A DNA stretch of 48,340 nucleotides from DASWUZ01 sp036401375 (lineage in GTDB: Bacteria; Acidobacteriota; Terriglobia; Terriglobales; Acidobacteriaceae). Numbering within the stretch: position 1 is the stretch's first letter; the number at the start of each line of letters is the position of its first letter. The stretch covers positions 1-48,340 of the forward strand of contig DASWVB010000039.1 of assembly GCA_036401375.1 (NCBI GenBank). The letters run 5' to 3'. The notes under the pieces are model-generated. The model saw nothing but the letters and a program-made list of their open reading frames with translations. It had not been told where the DNA came from and did no database searches. The translations under genes and the position numbers were made by a program. Shown here piece after piece: positions 24,947 to 35,831 of the stretch.

Positions 24947-25537
24947 TTAATTACCCGCCGTAGCTGCGCCGCGCCCTGGGTCAGCTGCCGCAGTGCCCGT
25001 GAGTTTGCCGCGGGTAAGTTCATTCCACTCCGCAAGGGCTGGCGGTACGGGTGGGGAGACTAGGCCGGGCTCGAGCTGGTCGACGATCTGCTGCGGGGCG
25101 ATGTTTCTGCCGCTGCTGCCAGCCTCGCGAAACAGCCCTTTGACCCACGCCACCGCCGCCAGCCCGGCGGCTGAGGTGAAGGTCTGCTCGGTGTAGACCC
25201 ACTTCTCGTCCCAGCAGAGGTTGCGGGAGGTGAGGGTGAAGGGCTGCCAGAGGCGGAGCGAGCGCCGGTAGGTGATGAAGACGGAGCCGATGAGCGGCTG
25301 CCAGCGGCGACGCATGGCGAGCTCCATCATGCCGGTCGAGGCGATGAGATGGATGCGTCCATAATCCATGCGCAGCAGGTAGCGGCTGTTGTTCATGTGG
25401 AGATTAAAGTCGATATCGGACGGCCACACCCGCATGGACAGCGTCTCAGGCGCGAGCATGCTCATGGCCGGCAGGGGGCGCAGGCGCTGACGCAGGGCCA
25501 GCAGAGGAATGCGTACGAAGCTGTTGAACTGTGCCAT
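24947..25537 (-). CDS. Thioesterase-like hotdog-fold protein (THEM6/4HBT-like)
   Basis: A 196-residue protein with the hotdog signature W-P-S-D-I-D-F-N-L-H-M-N-N-S-R-Y near residue 38, which aligns with the catalytic region of 4-hydroxybenzoyl-CoA-thioesterase-type proteins. R-R-S-L-R-L-W-Q-P-F follows in the central strands. Related proteins of this length (THEM6-like) are uncharacterised or act on acyl-CoA. No signal peptide is present. The C-terminal 25 residues are low-complexity. It stands alone between the TIR gene region and the divergent lactonase-trp operon. Confidence 0.8.
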   Translation of the reverse strand: MAQFNSFVRIPLLALRQRLRPLPAMSMLAPETLSMRVWPSDIDFNLHMNNSRYLLRMDYGRIHLIASTGMMELAMRRRWQPLIGSVFITYRRSLRLWQPFTLTSRNLCWDEKWVYTEQTFTSAAGLAAVAWVKGLFREAGSSGRNIAPQQIVDQLEPGLVSPPVPPALAEWNELTRGKLTGTAAADPGRGAATAGN

Positions 25538-25672
25538 CTGCTCAGGATCGGTGAGTGCTCTCCGAGTGTAGATGATGGGTGCTTTTGTGAGGCAACGACC
25601 TCTGCAGTACAGCGCATAGCTTTTCTGGGCCGACGCGCGACCCGTTAGAGGACTGGCAGCCGGCTCGGCGGG

Positions 25673-25678
25673 TATGAT
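25673..25678 (+). promoter_or_regulatory. -10 box TATGAT before the lactonase-trpFB genes
   Basis: TATGAT (five of six consensus bases) ends 8 nt before the lactonase ATG. No Shine-Dalgarno sequence intervenes, pointing to a leaderless transcript. No clear -35. Confidence 0.45.
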
Positions 25679-25686
25679 TTGAGGCT

Positions 25687-26877
25687 ATGGCATCGTGGAA
25701 CAGACGGAGATTTATTCAGGGAGCAGCGATGGTTTCGGTAGCTTCAAAGGCGGGATGGGCCCAGTCCTCCCCCGGCGCCACGGGGGGTTCCCTCATGTTT
25801 GCCGGTACGCAGACGGTCGCCCCCAGTACGTCGAAGGGCATTTACGCCTTTCAGTGGGCGCCGAAGGAGGGCACTCTGACCTCCTTGGGGGTGGCCGCCG
25901 AGACACCCAATCCGACGTTCCTCGCGTTGACGCCGGACAAGAAGACCCTGATTGCCGCTAACGAGGTCGACGACTACGCGGAGCGGGCGGGCGGCGCAAG
26001 CCAGACGCCAGAGAAGACAGGATCGGTCAGCAGCTTCCTGGTCAACGGGCACGAACTCACAGCCGTGAACACAGTCTCCGCTCATGGCGCCGGCACCTGC
26101 CACGTGTCCGTCGACCAGTCGGGGCAGGCTGTCTTTGCGGCGAACTACACGGGCGGCAGTGCCGCATCGTTCCGGCTCGACGCGAGTGGGCGGCTGAGCC
26201 CGGCTGTCTCTCAGTTCCACTACCAGGGGCATGGACCGGACCCTGACCGGCAGGACGCTCCGCACGCCCACCGGACCACGGTGTCGCCGGAGAACCAGTT
26301 CGTCTTCATCAACGATCTCGGGCTTGATTGCCTGCACATGTACCGCCTGGAGTGGGCCACGGCGGAGCTGCGGCCGACCGATCCAGCGCAGTTCAACATA
26401 GCGGCGGGATCGGGGCCGCGCGCCCTGCGCTTTCATCCTGGCGGGCGCTTCGTCTACTGCGTCAATGAGCTGAATTCAACCATCGATGTCTTTGGCTGGA
26501 AGCCCTTGAACGGCCAGCTGACCCTGCTGCAGAGGCTCGAGCTGCTGCCGGCTGGAACAAAGGGGCTGGCGCGTGCCTCGGAGCTGGTTTTCACCCGGCA
26601 GGGCAACTTCGGCTATGCAGCGGTGCGCGATAAGAACTTCCTCGTCAGCCTGGCAGTCGATGAGCACACCGGCAAGCTGACGCTGATCGATCGCGGGGAC
26701 TGCGGGGGCAAGACCCCGCGGCACATCGCGCTCGATCCAACCGAGCAGTGGCTGCTGGTGGCAAATCAGGATTCAGACGTGATCTCGGCCATGCCGCGCG
26801 ATGCGAAGTCGGGCAAGCTGGCTCCGACCGGGATCAACACTCCGCTCTCGAAGCCGCAGTGTCTGCTCTTTGCCTGA
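25687..26877 (+). CDS. Tat-exported lactonase-family seven-bladed beta-propeller
   Basis: A 396-residue protein of the 6-phosphogluconolactonase (cytosolic Pgl/YkgB-like) propeller family. The N-terminus N-R-R-R-F-I-Q-G-A-A is a twin-arginine signal, so the mature protein is expected in the periplasm. The H-A-H-R-T-T-V-S-P-E, G-P-R-A-L-R-F-H-P-G, G-K-T-P-R-H-I-A-L-D-P-T and P-Q-C-L segments are typical of the family. The substrate outside the cytoplasm is unknown. Its stop is only 27 bp before trpF, which suggests co-transcription with an otherwise unrelated tryptophan pathway. Confidence 0.88.
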   Translation: MASWNRRRFIQGAAMVSVASKAGWAQSSPGATGGSLMFAGTQTVAPSTSKGIYAFQWAPKEGTLTSLGVAAETPNPTFLALTPDKKTLIAANEVDDYAERAGGASQTPEKTGSVSSFLVNGHELTAVNTVSAHGAGTCHVSVDQSGQAVFAANYTGGSAASFRLDASGRLSPAVSQFHYQGHGPDPDRQDAPHAHRTTVSPENQFVFINDLGLDCLHMYRLEWATAELRPTDPAQFNIAAGSGPRALRFHPGGRFVYCVNELNSTIDVFGWKPLNGQLTLLQRLELLPAGTKGLARASELVFTRQGNFGYAAVRDKNFLVSLAVDEHTGKLTLIDRGDCGGKTPRHIALDPTEQWLLVANQDSDVISAMPRDAKSGKLAPTGINTPLSKPQCLLFA

Positions 26878-26904
26878 GTTAACCCAGCCAAGGAGCAATC
26901 GCCG

Positions 26905-27642
26905 ATGTGGGTGAAGATCTGCGGCAACACCTCGCTTGAGGACGCGCTGTTTGCCGCCGAGAGCGGAGCGGATGCGCTCGGCTTCGTCTTCGCGCCCAGC
27001 CCGAGGCAGGTCACTGTGGAGCAGGTCAGCGAGATCTCCTCCCGGCTGCCGGCGGGAATCGAGACCTATGGAGTCTTTGTGGATGCCGGCTTTGAGGCGG
27101 TGGTGAATGCGGTGCTCGAGGGCGGCCTGAGCGGGGTGCAGCTGCACTCTGGCGGCGAGGCCGGGTTGGCGGAGCGGCTTCACAGCTATTTCAATGACAG
27201 CCCCGGCGGCGGCCCTCTCAGGATCCTGCGCGCGCTGCATTACTCCGAACGGCTCGATGAGGAGCTTGACCGGATGCGGGATGCTGCCGCCGTGGCCGGC
27301 ATTCAGGGTGTTTTGATCGATTCGCGGACCGCCGCGGCGGCGGGCGGGACCGGTATCCGCTTCAACTGGGAGGCAGCGCGGAGCAGCTTCCTGCGGGCCT
27401 CGCCGTATCTGCACCTGATCGCCGCCGGGGGGTTGACCCCGGCGAACGTCGCCGAGGCCATCTCCACCCTCGAGCCCTGGGGGGTGGATGTGGTCACGGG
27501 TGTCGAGTCTGCGCCGGGCAAAAAGGACCGCTCGAAGGTGCGGGCGTTCCTCGAGGCCGCACGCCGGGCCGGCTCTGGCGATCGAAATCCTACCGAGCCG
27601 CAAGCTCCCCAATGGCGCGACCTGCCCGATGGCGTAACCTAA
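26905..27642 (+). CDS. trpF: Phosphoribosylanthranilate isomerase
   Basis: Catalyses the Amadori rearrangement of phosphoribosylanthranilate in tryptophan synthesis. The beta/alpha barrel has the catalytic Cys in V-K-I-C6-G at the N-terminus and the catalytic Asp in G-V-L-I-D-S. The phosphate-binding G-G-L-T-P-A-N-V and V-D-V-V-T-G-V-E-S complete the pattern. It has 245 residues, somewhat longer than usual, with an extra C-terminal tail. AAGGAG precedes the ATG. trpB follows after 43 bp. Confidence 0.95.
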   Translation: MWVKICGNTSLEDALFAAESGADALGFVFAPSPRQVTVEQVSEISSRLPAGIETYGVFVDAGFEAVVNAVLEGGLSGVQLHSGGEAGLAERLHSYFNDSPGGGPLRILRALHYSERLDEELDRMRDAAAVAGIQGVLIDSRTAAAAGGTGIRFNWEAARSSFLRASPYLHLIAAGGLTPANVAEAISTLEPWGVDVVTGVESAPGKKDRSKVRAFLEAARRAGSGDRNPTEPQAPQWRDLPDGVT

Positions 27643-27685
27643 TAACATTGCCGGGCCGCGGGAAGGCGCTTGGCGGGAAACTTCT

Positions 27686-28918
27686 ATGACTCCTACAACG
27701 GAACTGCTGCAGACCGGGAAGACGGACGCGACTCGGGGAGTACCGGGTCGCTTTGGGGCATATGGCGGTCGCTACGTTCCCGAGACGCTGATGGCAGCGC
27801 TCGAGGAGCTGGAACAGGCCTATGCGGCCGCCGACGCCGACCCGATGTTCCACGTGGAACTAAATTTGCTTTTGAGGGACTTTGCCGGGAGGCCGACGCC
27901 GCTCTACTTCGCCCCACGGCTGACGGAAAAGCTCGGTGGCGCGAAGATCTACCTGAAGCGCGAAGACCTGCTGCACACCGGCGCCCACAAGATCAACAAC
28001 TGCATCGGCCAGGGACTGCTGGCGCGGCGCATGGGCAAGCGCCGGGTGATTGCCGAGACCGGCGCCGGGCAGCACGGGGTTGCGACGGCCACTGTCTGCG
28101 CGCTGCTGGGGTTTGAATGCGTCGTCTACATGGGCGACGAAGACATGCGCCGCCAGGAGCTGAACGTCTACCGCATGCGGCTGCTGGGCGCGGAGGTGCG
28201 GGGGGTCAGCTCGGGTTCGCGCACGCTCAAGGATGCTATCAACGAGGCGATGCGCGACTGGGTCACCAATGTCCGCACCACTCATTACCTGCTGGGAAGC
28301 GTGCTCGGCGCGCATCCGTATCCAACCATGGTCCGGAACTTTCATCGGGTGATCAGCCGCGAGATGCGCGGGCAGATCCTTGAGAAAGAGGGCCGGCTGC
28401 CGACGGCTGTCATCGCCTGCGTGGGGGGCGGTTCGAACGCCATCGGTGCGTTCTACGAGTTCATACCGGACGCGAACGTGCGCCTGATCGGGGTCGAGGC
28501 GGGGGGACGCGGACCGGGCCTCGGTCAGCACGCCGCGCGATTTGAGGGCGGCTCGCCGGGGGTGCTCCAGGGGACATTCTCATACGTGCTGCAGGACGAC
28601 GCGGGGCAGATTTCGCTCACCCATTCGGTGTCTGCTGGACTCGATTACGCCTCGATCGGACCGGAGCACGCCGCCTTGCATGATTCCGGCCGGGCGGAGT
28701 ATCTCTCTGCCTCCGATGAGGAGGCGCTCAAGGCTACGGTGACGCTGGCGCGGACCGAGGGCATCCTGCCGGCGCTGGAGAGCGCGCATGCGGTGGCTGA
28801 GTGCATCCGGCTGGCTCCTACGCTCGACCGCCACGATATCGTCGTCGTCAACGTGTCCGGGCGGGGCGATAAGGACATGGGTATCATCGCGCGCGAGCTC
28901 AATCTGCAGGGCGCGTAG
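27686..28918 (+). CDS. trpB: Tryptophan synthase beta subunit
   Basis: A PLP enzyme that condenses indole and serine to tryptophan. It has 410 residues. The PLP lysine is K102 in H-T-G-A-H-K-I-N-N, and the catalytic Glu is in A-E-T-G-A-G-Q-H-G. The glycine loop is C-V-G-G-G-S-N-A-I-G, and S-G-R-G-D-K-D appears near the end. This is the TrpB1 form that normally pairs with TrpA. trpA does not follow; recQ does, so trpA must lie elsewhere if present. Confidence 0.97.
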   Translation: MTPTTELLQTGKTDATRGVPGRFGAYGGRYVPETLMAALEELEQAYAAADADPMFHVELNLLLRDFAGRPTPLYFAPRLTEKLGGAKIYLKREDLLHTGAHKINNCIGQGLLARRMGKRRVIAETGAGQHGVATATVCALLGFECVVYMGDEDMRRQELNVYRMRLLGAEVRGVSSGSRTLKDAINEAMRDWVTNVRTTHYLLGSVLGAHPYPTMVRNFHRVISREMRGQILEKEGRLPTAVIACVGGGSNAIGAFYEFIPDANVRLIGVEAGGRGPGLGQHAARFEGGSPGVLQGTFSYVLQDDAGQISLTHSVSAGLDYASIGPEHAALHDSGRAEYLSASDEEALKATVTLARTEGILPALESAHAVAECIRLAPTLDRHDIVVVNVSGRGDKDMGIIARELNLQGA

Positions 28919-29088
28919 AGGGCGCTGGACCGACGGTAGCAATCTCTTGATCGATCGAGCCGTGTTCAGGGCCGGCTTCCCGGGTGCAGCGTCTCGATCT
29001 GCAATGCAAGAGACCTCGCGCCACGGCTCACGCCGAAAACGCATTCCCCAACGAACATGTGTCAACAACAGGGCTCCTGTTTGGACGC

Positions 29089-29107
29089 CACCGCAGTGCA
29101 TGCGGTG
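29089..29107. promoter_or_regulatory. Inverted repeat upstream of recQ
   Basis: CACCGCA and TGCGGTG flank GTGCA. It sits in the 211-bp gap between trpB and recQ, 22 bp before the recQ start and just ahead of a TAAACT hexamer. It could be an operator or a weak terminator. Confidence 0.3.
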
Positions 29108-29129
29108 CGAGTAAACTGGCATCGAGCCC

Positions 29130-31307
<2,178 letters not shown>

Positions 31308-31339
31308 TGCCCTCCAGGCTGCGATCGACTTAGAAAAGG

Positions 31340-31666
31340 CTACCCTGCGGCAAAGGTTGAAAGCTGTGCCGCGATGGTCACGGCCTGGGTAATGTTGTCG
31401 ATCACTTTCGAGATGTTTCCCATCTCCGCCTCCGCCTTGCTCACCTGGGTCGTGGCATCTTTGAGCTGCCGCGTGAGCGTGGCGACCTGCGGATCGTCGT
31501 CATGGAACATCTTGTTGATGCACGCCCAGTAGGCCGTACGTGCGGCGACATACTGGGTCATGAAGCGGTCTTTCTCCGCCTGTGTCGTGGTTGCGAGCGA
31601 GATCATGCCGACCTGCTGCTGCAGCCCGAAGTAAAGGGCCTCGATTGTCGAAAGTGCGTCTCCCAT
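31340..31666 (-). CDS. Small helical protein encoded with a lipoprotein
   Basis: A 108-residue, almost entirely alpha-helical protein with no signal peptide or clear membrane segment until a mildly hydrophobic, alanine/isoleucine-rich C-terminal stretch. The central part (T-L-T-R-Q-L-K-D-A-T-T-Q-V) has coiled-coil character. I do not recognise it. AAAGGG precedes the ATG and overlaps the end of the lipoprotein gene 12 bp upstream, so translation is probably coupled. Its function is likely tied to the lipoprotein. Confidence 0.68.
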   Translation of the reverse strand: MGDALSTIEALYFGLQQQVGMISLATTTQAEKDRFMTQYVAARTAYWACINKMFHDDDPQVATLTRQLKDATTQVSKAEAEMGNISKVIDNITQAVTIAAQLSTFAAG

Positions 31667-31678
31667 GCAGGCCCTTTC

Positions 31679-32581
31679 CTACTTCCCAGGTATTTCAGCA
31701 GTCCATTTTGCGACATCCGCGAGTGAGGGCGGGGCCAGGCGTGACTTCATCGCCTTGTCGCTGGCCACGGTGTTGACGCGGCGGGCCATCTCCGCCAGAG
31801 CCTGCTCCATTCCTGTCGAGGCCCTTGCGAAGCGCCTCTTCTCTGCGTCCCCGCGTGCAGCGATGTGGGCCTTGGCGAGCACATCGATCCTCGCCTTGAT
31901 GCCGGGATCTGTGACCCTGGCAGTCAGATCGAAGGAGCCGAGGGCGTCCTGGACGTAGGAGGATTCGTCGATCTGTCCCTGGTCTACAAGGTTGGTCGCG
32001 AGGCTCCCCGCCAGAGTGACGAATTGCGAATCGAGCGACTCGTTCGCGCGCATCTCCTTGAGGAAGAAGCCGTCGAGTCCGGTCAGAGTGGCCGCCATCG
32101 CCTTTGCTGCCTCGCGCTCCTTATGCTGCTGGATAGCACTGACCAGCAGCTGCATCGCGCCGGTCATGGCATTGATCTCGTCGGTCGCGGGAGTCAGTTG
32201 CTTGATCGACGCGAGCTCGGTCTGCAGCTTGGTAGTGGAGTCGGTCGCCGCCTGGGCCGCCGCCGGCGAGGCGAGGCTGGTAAAGGCCCCTGCGAGCTGC
32301 GTCAGCTCTTCAGCCATCTGCTCCCGCTTCTCGAACTCGGCTGCCTGGTCGGCGATCTGCTTCCTGTCAGGCTGCTGGTAAGGGATGGTGAGCATCGCCT
32401 CCTGGAGACGGTTCAGCTCATCGGTCTTCTTCATCAGCTTCTCGAGGGCCGCATAGTAGTCGACCAGGGCGCTGGCGGTGGTGGTCATCTGGGTGGCTGC
32501 AGCGGTTGCATCCTCTGAGGTCTTGCAGCCGTTGACCAGCAGCAGGACGCACAAGGGCAGGAGGTGAGAGACACGGCGCAT
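31679..32581 (-). CDS. Helical lipoprotein of unknown function
   Basis: A 300-residue protein starting M-R-R-V-S-H, with a signal peptide ending in the lipobox L-V-N-G-C, so it is predicted to be anchored in a membrane on the outside. The mature part is long amphipathic helices rich in Ala, Gln, Glu and Lys (E-K-L-M-K-K-T-D-E-L, then E-K-R-E-Q-M-A-E-E-L). It has no catalytic motif. I do not recognise the family. No strong Shine-Dalgarno sequence is seen, and a longer in-frame start exists at GTG 32707 but would bury the signal peptide. It is paired with the small helical protein downstream. Confidence 0.75.
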   Translation of the reverse strand: MRRVSHLLPLCVLLLVNGCKTSEDATAAATQMTTTASALVDYYAALEKLMKKTDELNRLQEAMLTIPYQQPDRKQIADQAAEFEKREQMAEELTQLAGAFTSLASPAAAQAATDSTTKLQTELASIKQLTPATDEINAMTGAMQLLVSAIQQHKEREAAKAMAATLTGLDGFFLKEMRANESLDSQFVTLAGSLATNLVDQGQIDESSYVQDALGSFDLTARVTDPGIKARIDVLAKAHIAARGDAEKRRFARASTGMEQALAEMARRVNTVASDKAMKSRLAPPSLADVAKWTAEIPGK

Positions 32582-32908
32582 GCGGCGAGCTGGGAACTTA
32601 CTGAAGCTCCGCTCCAGTGCGCGCGGCGCTGGGAACGAGCACCCTCCCTGGAACACACGGATACTAGTGAGGCGGGAGCGGGAAAACGCACCGTTGATGG
32701 AGACCACTCAAAACTCCCTTCGCCGGCCGGTGCTCAAGTGAAGACAGCGGCCTGCGTTCACGCTCCGGGCAGCGTCGTGAGGATAAACAGCCGGAGTGGA
32801 TCGGTCAAGAATCGCCTGAGCCTGGAAGGACGCGCTGGAGCAAATCCCGAATTAGCCCGACCCGCGCGGAGCAGCCTGAAGCCGGCCTGGAGCCAGACTG
32901 AAGCCGGC
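32582..32908. other. Noncoding region upstream of the lipoprotein gene
   Basis: About 327 bp between the lipoprotein start and the response regulator stop. It contains a 22-bp direct repeat at the regulator end and otherwise nothing I can support; no coding frame is convincing. Confidence 0.5.
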
Positions 32909-32919
32909 CTAGAGCCAGC
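32876..32919. repeat. 22-bp tandem duplication across the response regulator stop codon
   Basis: Two 22-bp copies (32876-32897 and 32898-32919), differing at two positions. The regulator stop TAG at 32909-32911 lies in one copy; the other has CAG at the same place, so a single base change created or removed the stop. Confidence 0.85.
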
Positions 32920-33520
32920 CTTTAGCGCGGGCGATGCGCGCTGCCTCGACGCGGTTCGAGGCGCCCAGCTTGCTGATCGCCTCGGAGAGGTAGTTGCGTA
33001 CGGTGCCCTCTGAGAGGTTGAGCTCATTCGCTATATCGAGCGAGGTCTTGCCCTCGCCTGCGCGCCAGAGTATCTGCCGCTCGCGCTCGGTGAGCGGGTC
33101 GAGGTCAGAGCCCCACGCCTCGGCGGCGAGCTGGGGGTCGACGACGCGCAGCCCGCGATGCACGCGCCTAACGGCCTCGGCGAGTTCAGCGGCGGGTCGA
33201 TCTTTGAGCAGGTAGCCCTGCGCACCGGCATCGAGTGCCCGGCGCAGATATCCGGGCCGGGCAAACGTAGTCAGGATGATAACGCGAACCCTGGTGTAGC
33301 GCTCATGCACCTCCGCTGCGAGGGTGAGCCCTGTCATCTCAGGCATCTCGATGTCGGTGACCAGCACGTCGGGGGAGTAGCGGGCGACGGCGGTGAGCGC
33401 TTCGCGACCGTTTGCGGCGCGGCCTACGACCGCGATGTCGGATTCGGTCTCGAGCAGGGCGGCCAGGGCGCCGAGCACCATCGCCTGGTCCTCGGCGATG
33501 ACGACTTGAATCTTCTTCAT
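32909..33520 (-). CDS. NarL/DesR-type response regulator
   Basis: A 203-residue regulator. The receiver domain has acidic residues in I-A-E-D11, the phospho-acceptor D56 in V-T-D-I-E-M-P, and K in L-L-K-D. A LuxR-type helix-turn-helix follows (L-T-E-R-E-R-Q-I-L and L-N-L-S-E-G-T-V-R-N-Y-L). The ATG shares one base with the TGA of the kinase gene, giving TGATG coupling. It is expected to be phosphorylated by that kinase and to control the ABC exporter genes, as in DesK/DesR or Bacillus yvfRSTU-type loci (by analogy). Confidence 0.93.
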   Translation of the reverse strand: MKKIQVVIAEDQAMVLGALAALLETESDIAVVGRAANGREALTAVARYSPDVLVTDIEMPEMTGLTLAAEVHERYTRVRVIILTTFARPGYLRRALDAGAQGYLLKDRPAAELAEAVRRVHRGLRVVDPQLAAEAWGSDLDPLTERERQILWRAGEGKTSLDIANELNLSEGTVRNYLSEAISKLGASNRVEAARIARAKGWL

Positions 33521-34827
33521 CAGGAGACGACAATCTCCTGCGTGGAGAGAGCCGGGAGCTCACGTGGCGCACCCGGATCCGTTGCCGCGGTTGGAAGGGC
33601 GTGTACAGCTATCTTCGAATCGAGGGCCTGGGCAAGGGGCGCGGCGATCGGCAGCTGTATGCTGAGTCGCGTGCCCTCCGAGGCATCGACGCAGAAGCGG
33701 CCGCCCAGAGCCTCGACCCGCTCCCGCATGCCGCGCAGGCCGTTACCCTCGGAGTAGATGCCCCCACGACCGTTGTCCCGGATGACCAGCGCATGATGAG
33801 CCTCCCCGTCGAAGAAGGTGACCTCGCAGCGGCTCGCTTGGGCATGACGGACGATATTAGTCACGGCCTCGCGCAGGATCAGGGACAGCACAGTCTCCTC
33901 GGCGGGGCTGAGCTGAGGCGGCTTCGACTCGCATCTCAGCTGCACTCCGGCCGCATCGAGGATAGCGTGAGCGCGTTCAATCTCGGCGACGAGGCCGTCC
34001 GCACGGTACCCTCCGATGGCCTCTCGAACCTCGGCAAGGGCCTTGCGCGCGATCTGTTCCACATCGGCGATCTCGCGGGCCATGCGCGCCGGATCGCGGT
34101 CTATCAGGCGGCCGGCAAGCTCCGACTTCAACACGATCACGGAGAGGGTGTGACCGAGCACGTCATGCAGGTCGCGCGCGATGCGCTCCCGCTCGGCGAC
34201 TTTTGCAAGGTGCTCAATCTCCTCATGGGCCATGCGCAGCTTGCGGTCTGCACGGTGCTGCCGGGCGACGGCAAGGTTGCTGATCGCCACAATACAACCG
34301 AAGATCACCCCGGTCAGCCACGACCACGTAGTGAGGTGAAGCAGGTACCCTTCCAGCGCCAACAGAGCCGAGCCGGCTGAAAGGATGAGCATGATGACGG
34401 GGATCGACTCGAAGATGAACGGCAGGTAAGCCGCCGCATAGACGATGATGCCGCTTGCGCTGCTGTTCCAGGGAATGTAGCCCATCCCGAGCACGAACAT
34501 GGACAAGGCAACGAGCAACCGGGGCTGGTTGGCGCATTTGTCGTAAATCCACGCTGCAGCCACCCTATAGAAGCTGAAGTAGATCACGAGGAAGACGGGG
34601 TAGACGACAGCGAGTGCGATCCAGGACTGACGCGAATGGCGGTGGATCGGGTCGACTATGAAAAAGACCGAGTAGACGAGCCAGACATTGCCCATCCAGG
34701 AGAAGCCTTCGTACGGGGATCTGTTTTTGGCGGGCCGCCCGGTCCGGGCAAACAGCTTCGCGCTTCGCTCCTTCAGGGCACCGACCGGCGCCGGCAGTGC
34801 CCGCCGGATTGCGTCGCTCACTCGCAT
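33520..34827 (-). CDS. DesK-type sensor histidine kinase
   Basis: A 435-residue kinase of the HisKA_3 class. About six membrane helices fill the N-terminal half, with no large extracytoplasmic domain, so it probably senses the membrane or its partner transporter. The dimerisation helix is E-R-I-A-R-D-L-H-D-V-L-G-H with phospho-acceptor H221, followed by an HATPase domain with R-E-A-V-T-N-I-V-R-H-A and D-N-G-R-G. GGGGAG before M-R-V-S-D-A-I-R-R sets the start; earlier in-frame starts lack a ribosome binding site. The gene sits between the exporter permease and the response regulator. Confidence 0.92.
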   Translation of the reverse strand: MRVSDAIRRALPAPVGALKERSAKLFARTGRPAKNRSPYEGFSWMGNVWLVYSVFFIVDPIHRHSRQSWIALAVVYPVFLVIYFSFYRVAAAWIYDKCANQPRLLVALSMFVLGMGYIPWNSSASGIIVYAAAYLPFIFESIPVIMLILSAGSALLALEGYLLHLTTWSWLTGVIFGCIVAISNLAVARQHRADRKLRMAHEEIEHLAKVAERERIARDLHDVLGHTLSVIVLKSELAGRLIDRDPARMAREIADVEQIARKALAEVREAIGGYRADGLVAEIERAHAILDAAGVQLRCESKPPQLSPAEETVLSLILREAVTNIVRHAQASRCEVTFFDGEAHHALVIRDNGRGGIYSEGNGLRGMRERVEALGGRFCVDASEGTRLSIQLPIAAPLAQALDSKIAVHALPTAATDPGAPRELPALSTQEIVVS

Positions 34828-34951
34828 GCCGTCTCCCCTTTCTGCCGTCTTCTGCTCCATGATTTGACGGGCAGCCCCGGTCAGGATTGCCGTTGGGAGC
34901 ACCGTTTCTGATGCATGATCCCTGGTCACGCAAGTTCAAGCGTCGCGGGTG

Positions 34952-35752
34952 TTAGGCACGAGCCGCGGCGCGCTTGAAGAAGTAAGCGCTCAAACCAAGC
35001 AGCAGCACGGTGAAGCCGGCCAGGGCCTCCCAGTGTATTGCCATCGGCCCTGACGCATATCCGAACACGTGCAAGGCCAGCTGCGCAAGATGGTAGGTAG
35101 GCAGGAAGCGCGCGATGACGCCCACCCAGTGAGGCAGCACGCTCAGCGGCATCCAGAGGCCAGAGGCGAAGGACATGGGGAGGTAGATCATGTTGACCAC
35201 GCCGGGGGCGGCTGTAATTGGAACCAGCAGGGCAAGCAGCAGGCCCATCGAAGCGAAGGGGATCGCTCCTGCCGCGGTCACGCCCATCAGTTGGACCACC
35301 TCGCGCAGGGTCACATGAACGTGCGCTGCGGTCACTCCCAGCACCAGCAGCAGGCTCACGATGATCAGGCCGAAGGCCATTGCGGTGATGCCCTTGGCCA
35401 GCAGGTAAGCCAGGGGCGGCATGGGGCTTGACTGCTTCACCTCGAGCCAGCCCTGCGCCCGCTCGCTGGCCAGGCCGACACCGATGCCGAACAGCGCCGC
35501 ACCGATCAGGCCGAAGCAGCTATAGGTGGCCAGCAGGTACTTTGCGAAGAGCTGTCCGTCCACCGACGCTCCGCGATTCATGCTGATGCCAAAGAGGATG
35601 TAGAACATGATGGGAAAGCCGATCACCGACAGCGAGAAGGTACGGGCACGCATCAGCTTCAGAAACTCGTACTTCGTCTCCTTAAGGTAGACGCTTGCAG
35701 TCTGTGCGATATCAAGCGATGTAGGGCGGGTGCTGAGAACGGCGGTGGTCAT
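34952..35752 (-). CDS. ABC-2 type exporter permease
   Basis: A 266-residue permease with six hydrophobic segments and the ABC-2 pattern: a cytoplasmic amphipathic N-terminus (Y-L-K-E-T-K-Y-E-F-L-K), an E-R-A-Q-G-W-L-E-V-K loop between helices 2 and 3, and P-M-S-F-A-S-G-L-W-M-P in the fifth helix region. It pairs with the ATPase gene 79 bp upstream. The exported substrate, possibly a drug, lipid or peptide, is unknown. AGAGG precedes the ATG. Confidence 0.92.
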   Translation of the reverse strand: MTTAVLSTRPTSLDIAQTASVYLKETKYEFLKLMRARTFSLSVIGFPIMFYILFGISMNRGASVDGQLFAKYLLATYSCFGLIGAALFGIGVGLASERAQGWLEVKQSSPMPPLAYLLAKGITAMAFGLIIVSLLLVLGVTAAHVHVTLREVVQLMGVTAAGAIPFASMGLLLALLVPITAAPGVVNMIYLPMSFASGLWMPLSVLPHWVGVIARFLPTYHLAQLALHVFGYASGPMAIHWEALAGFTVLLLGLSAYFFKRAAARA

Positions 35753-35831
35753 GATGTTTTCCTCTGAAACTCGTTGACGCTCGACCTACTAAGCTCTTAG
35801 GCGCGCTTCCATACTCATGTGCCGGCTATCG

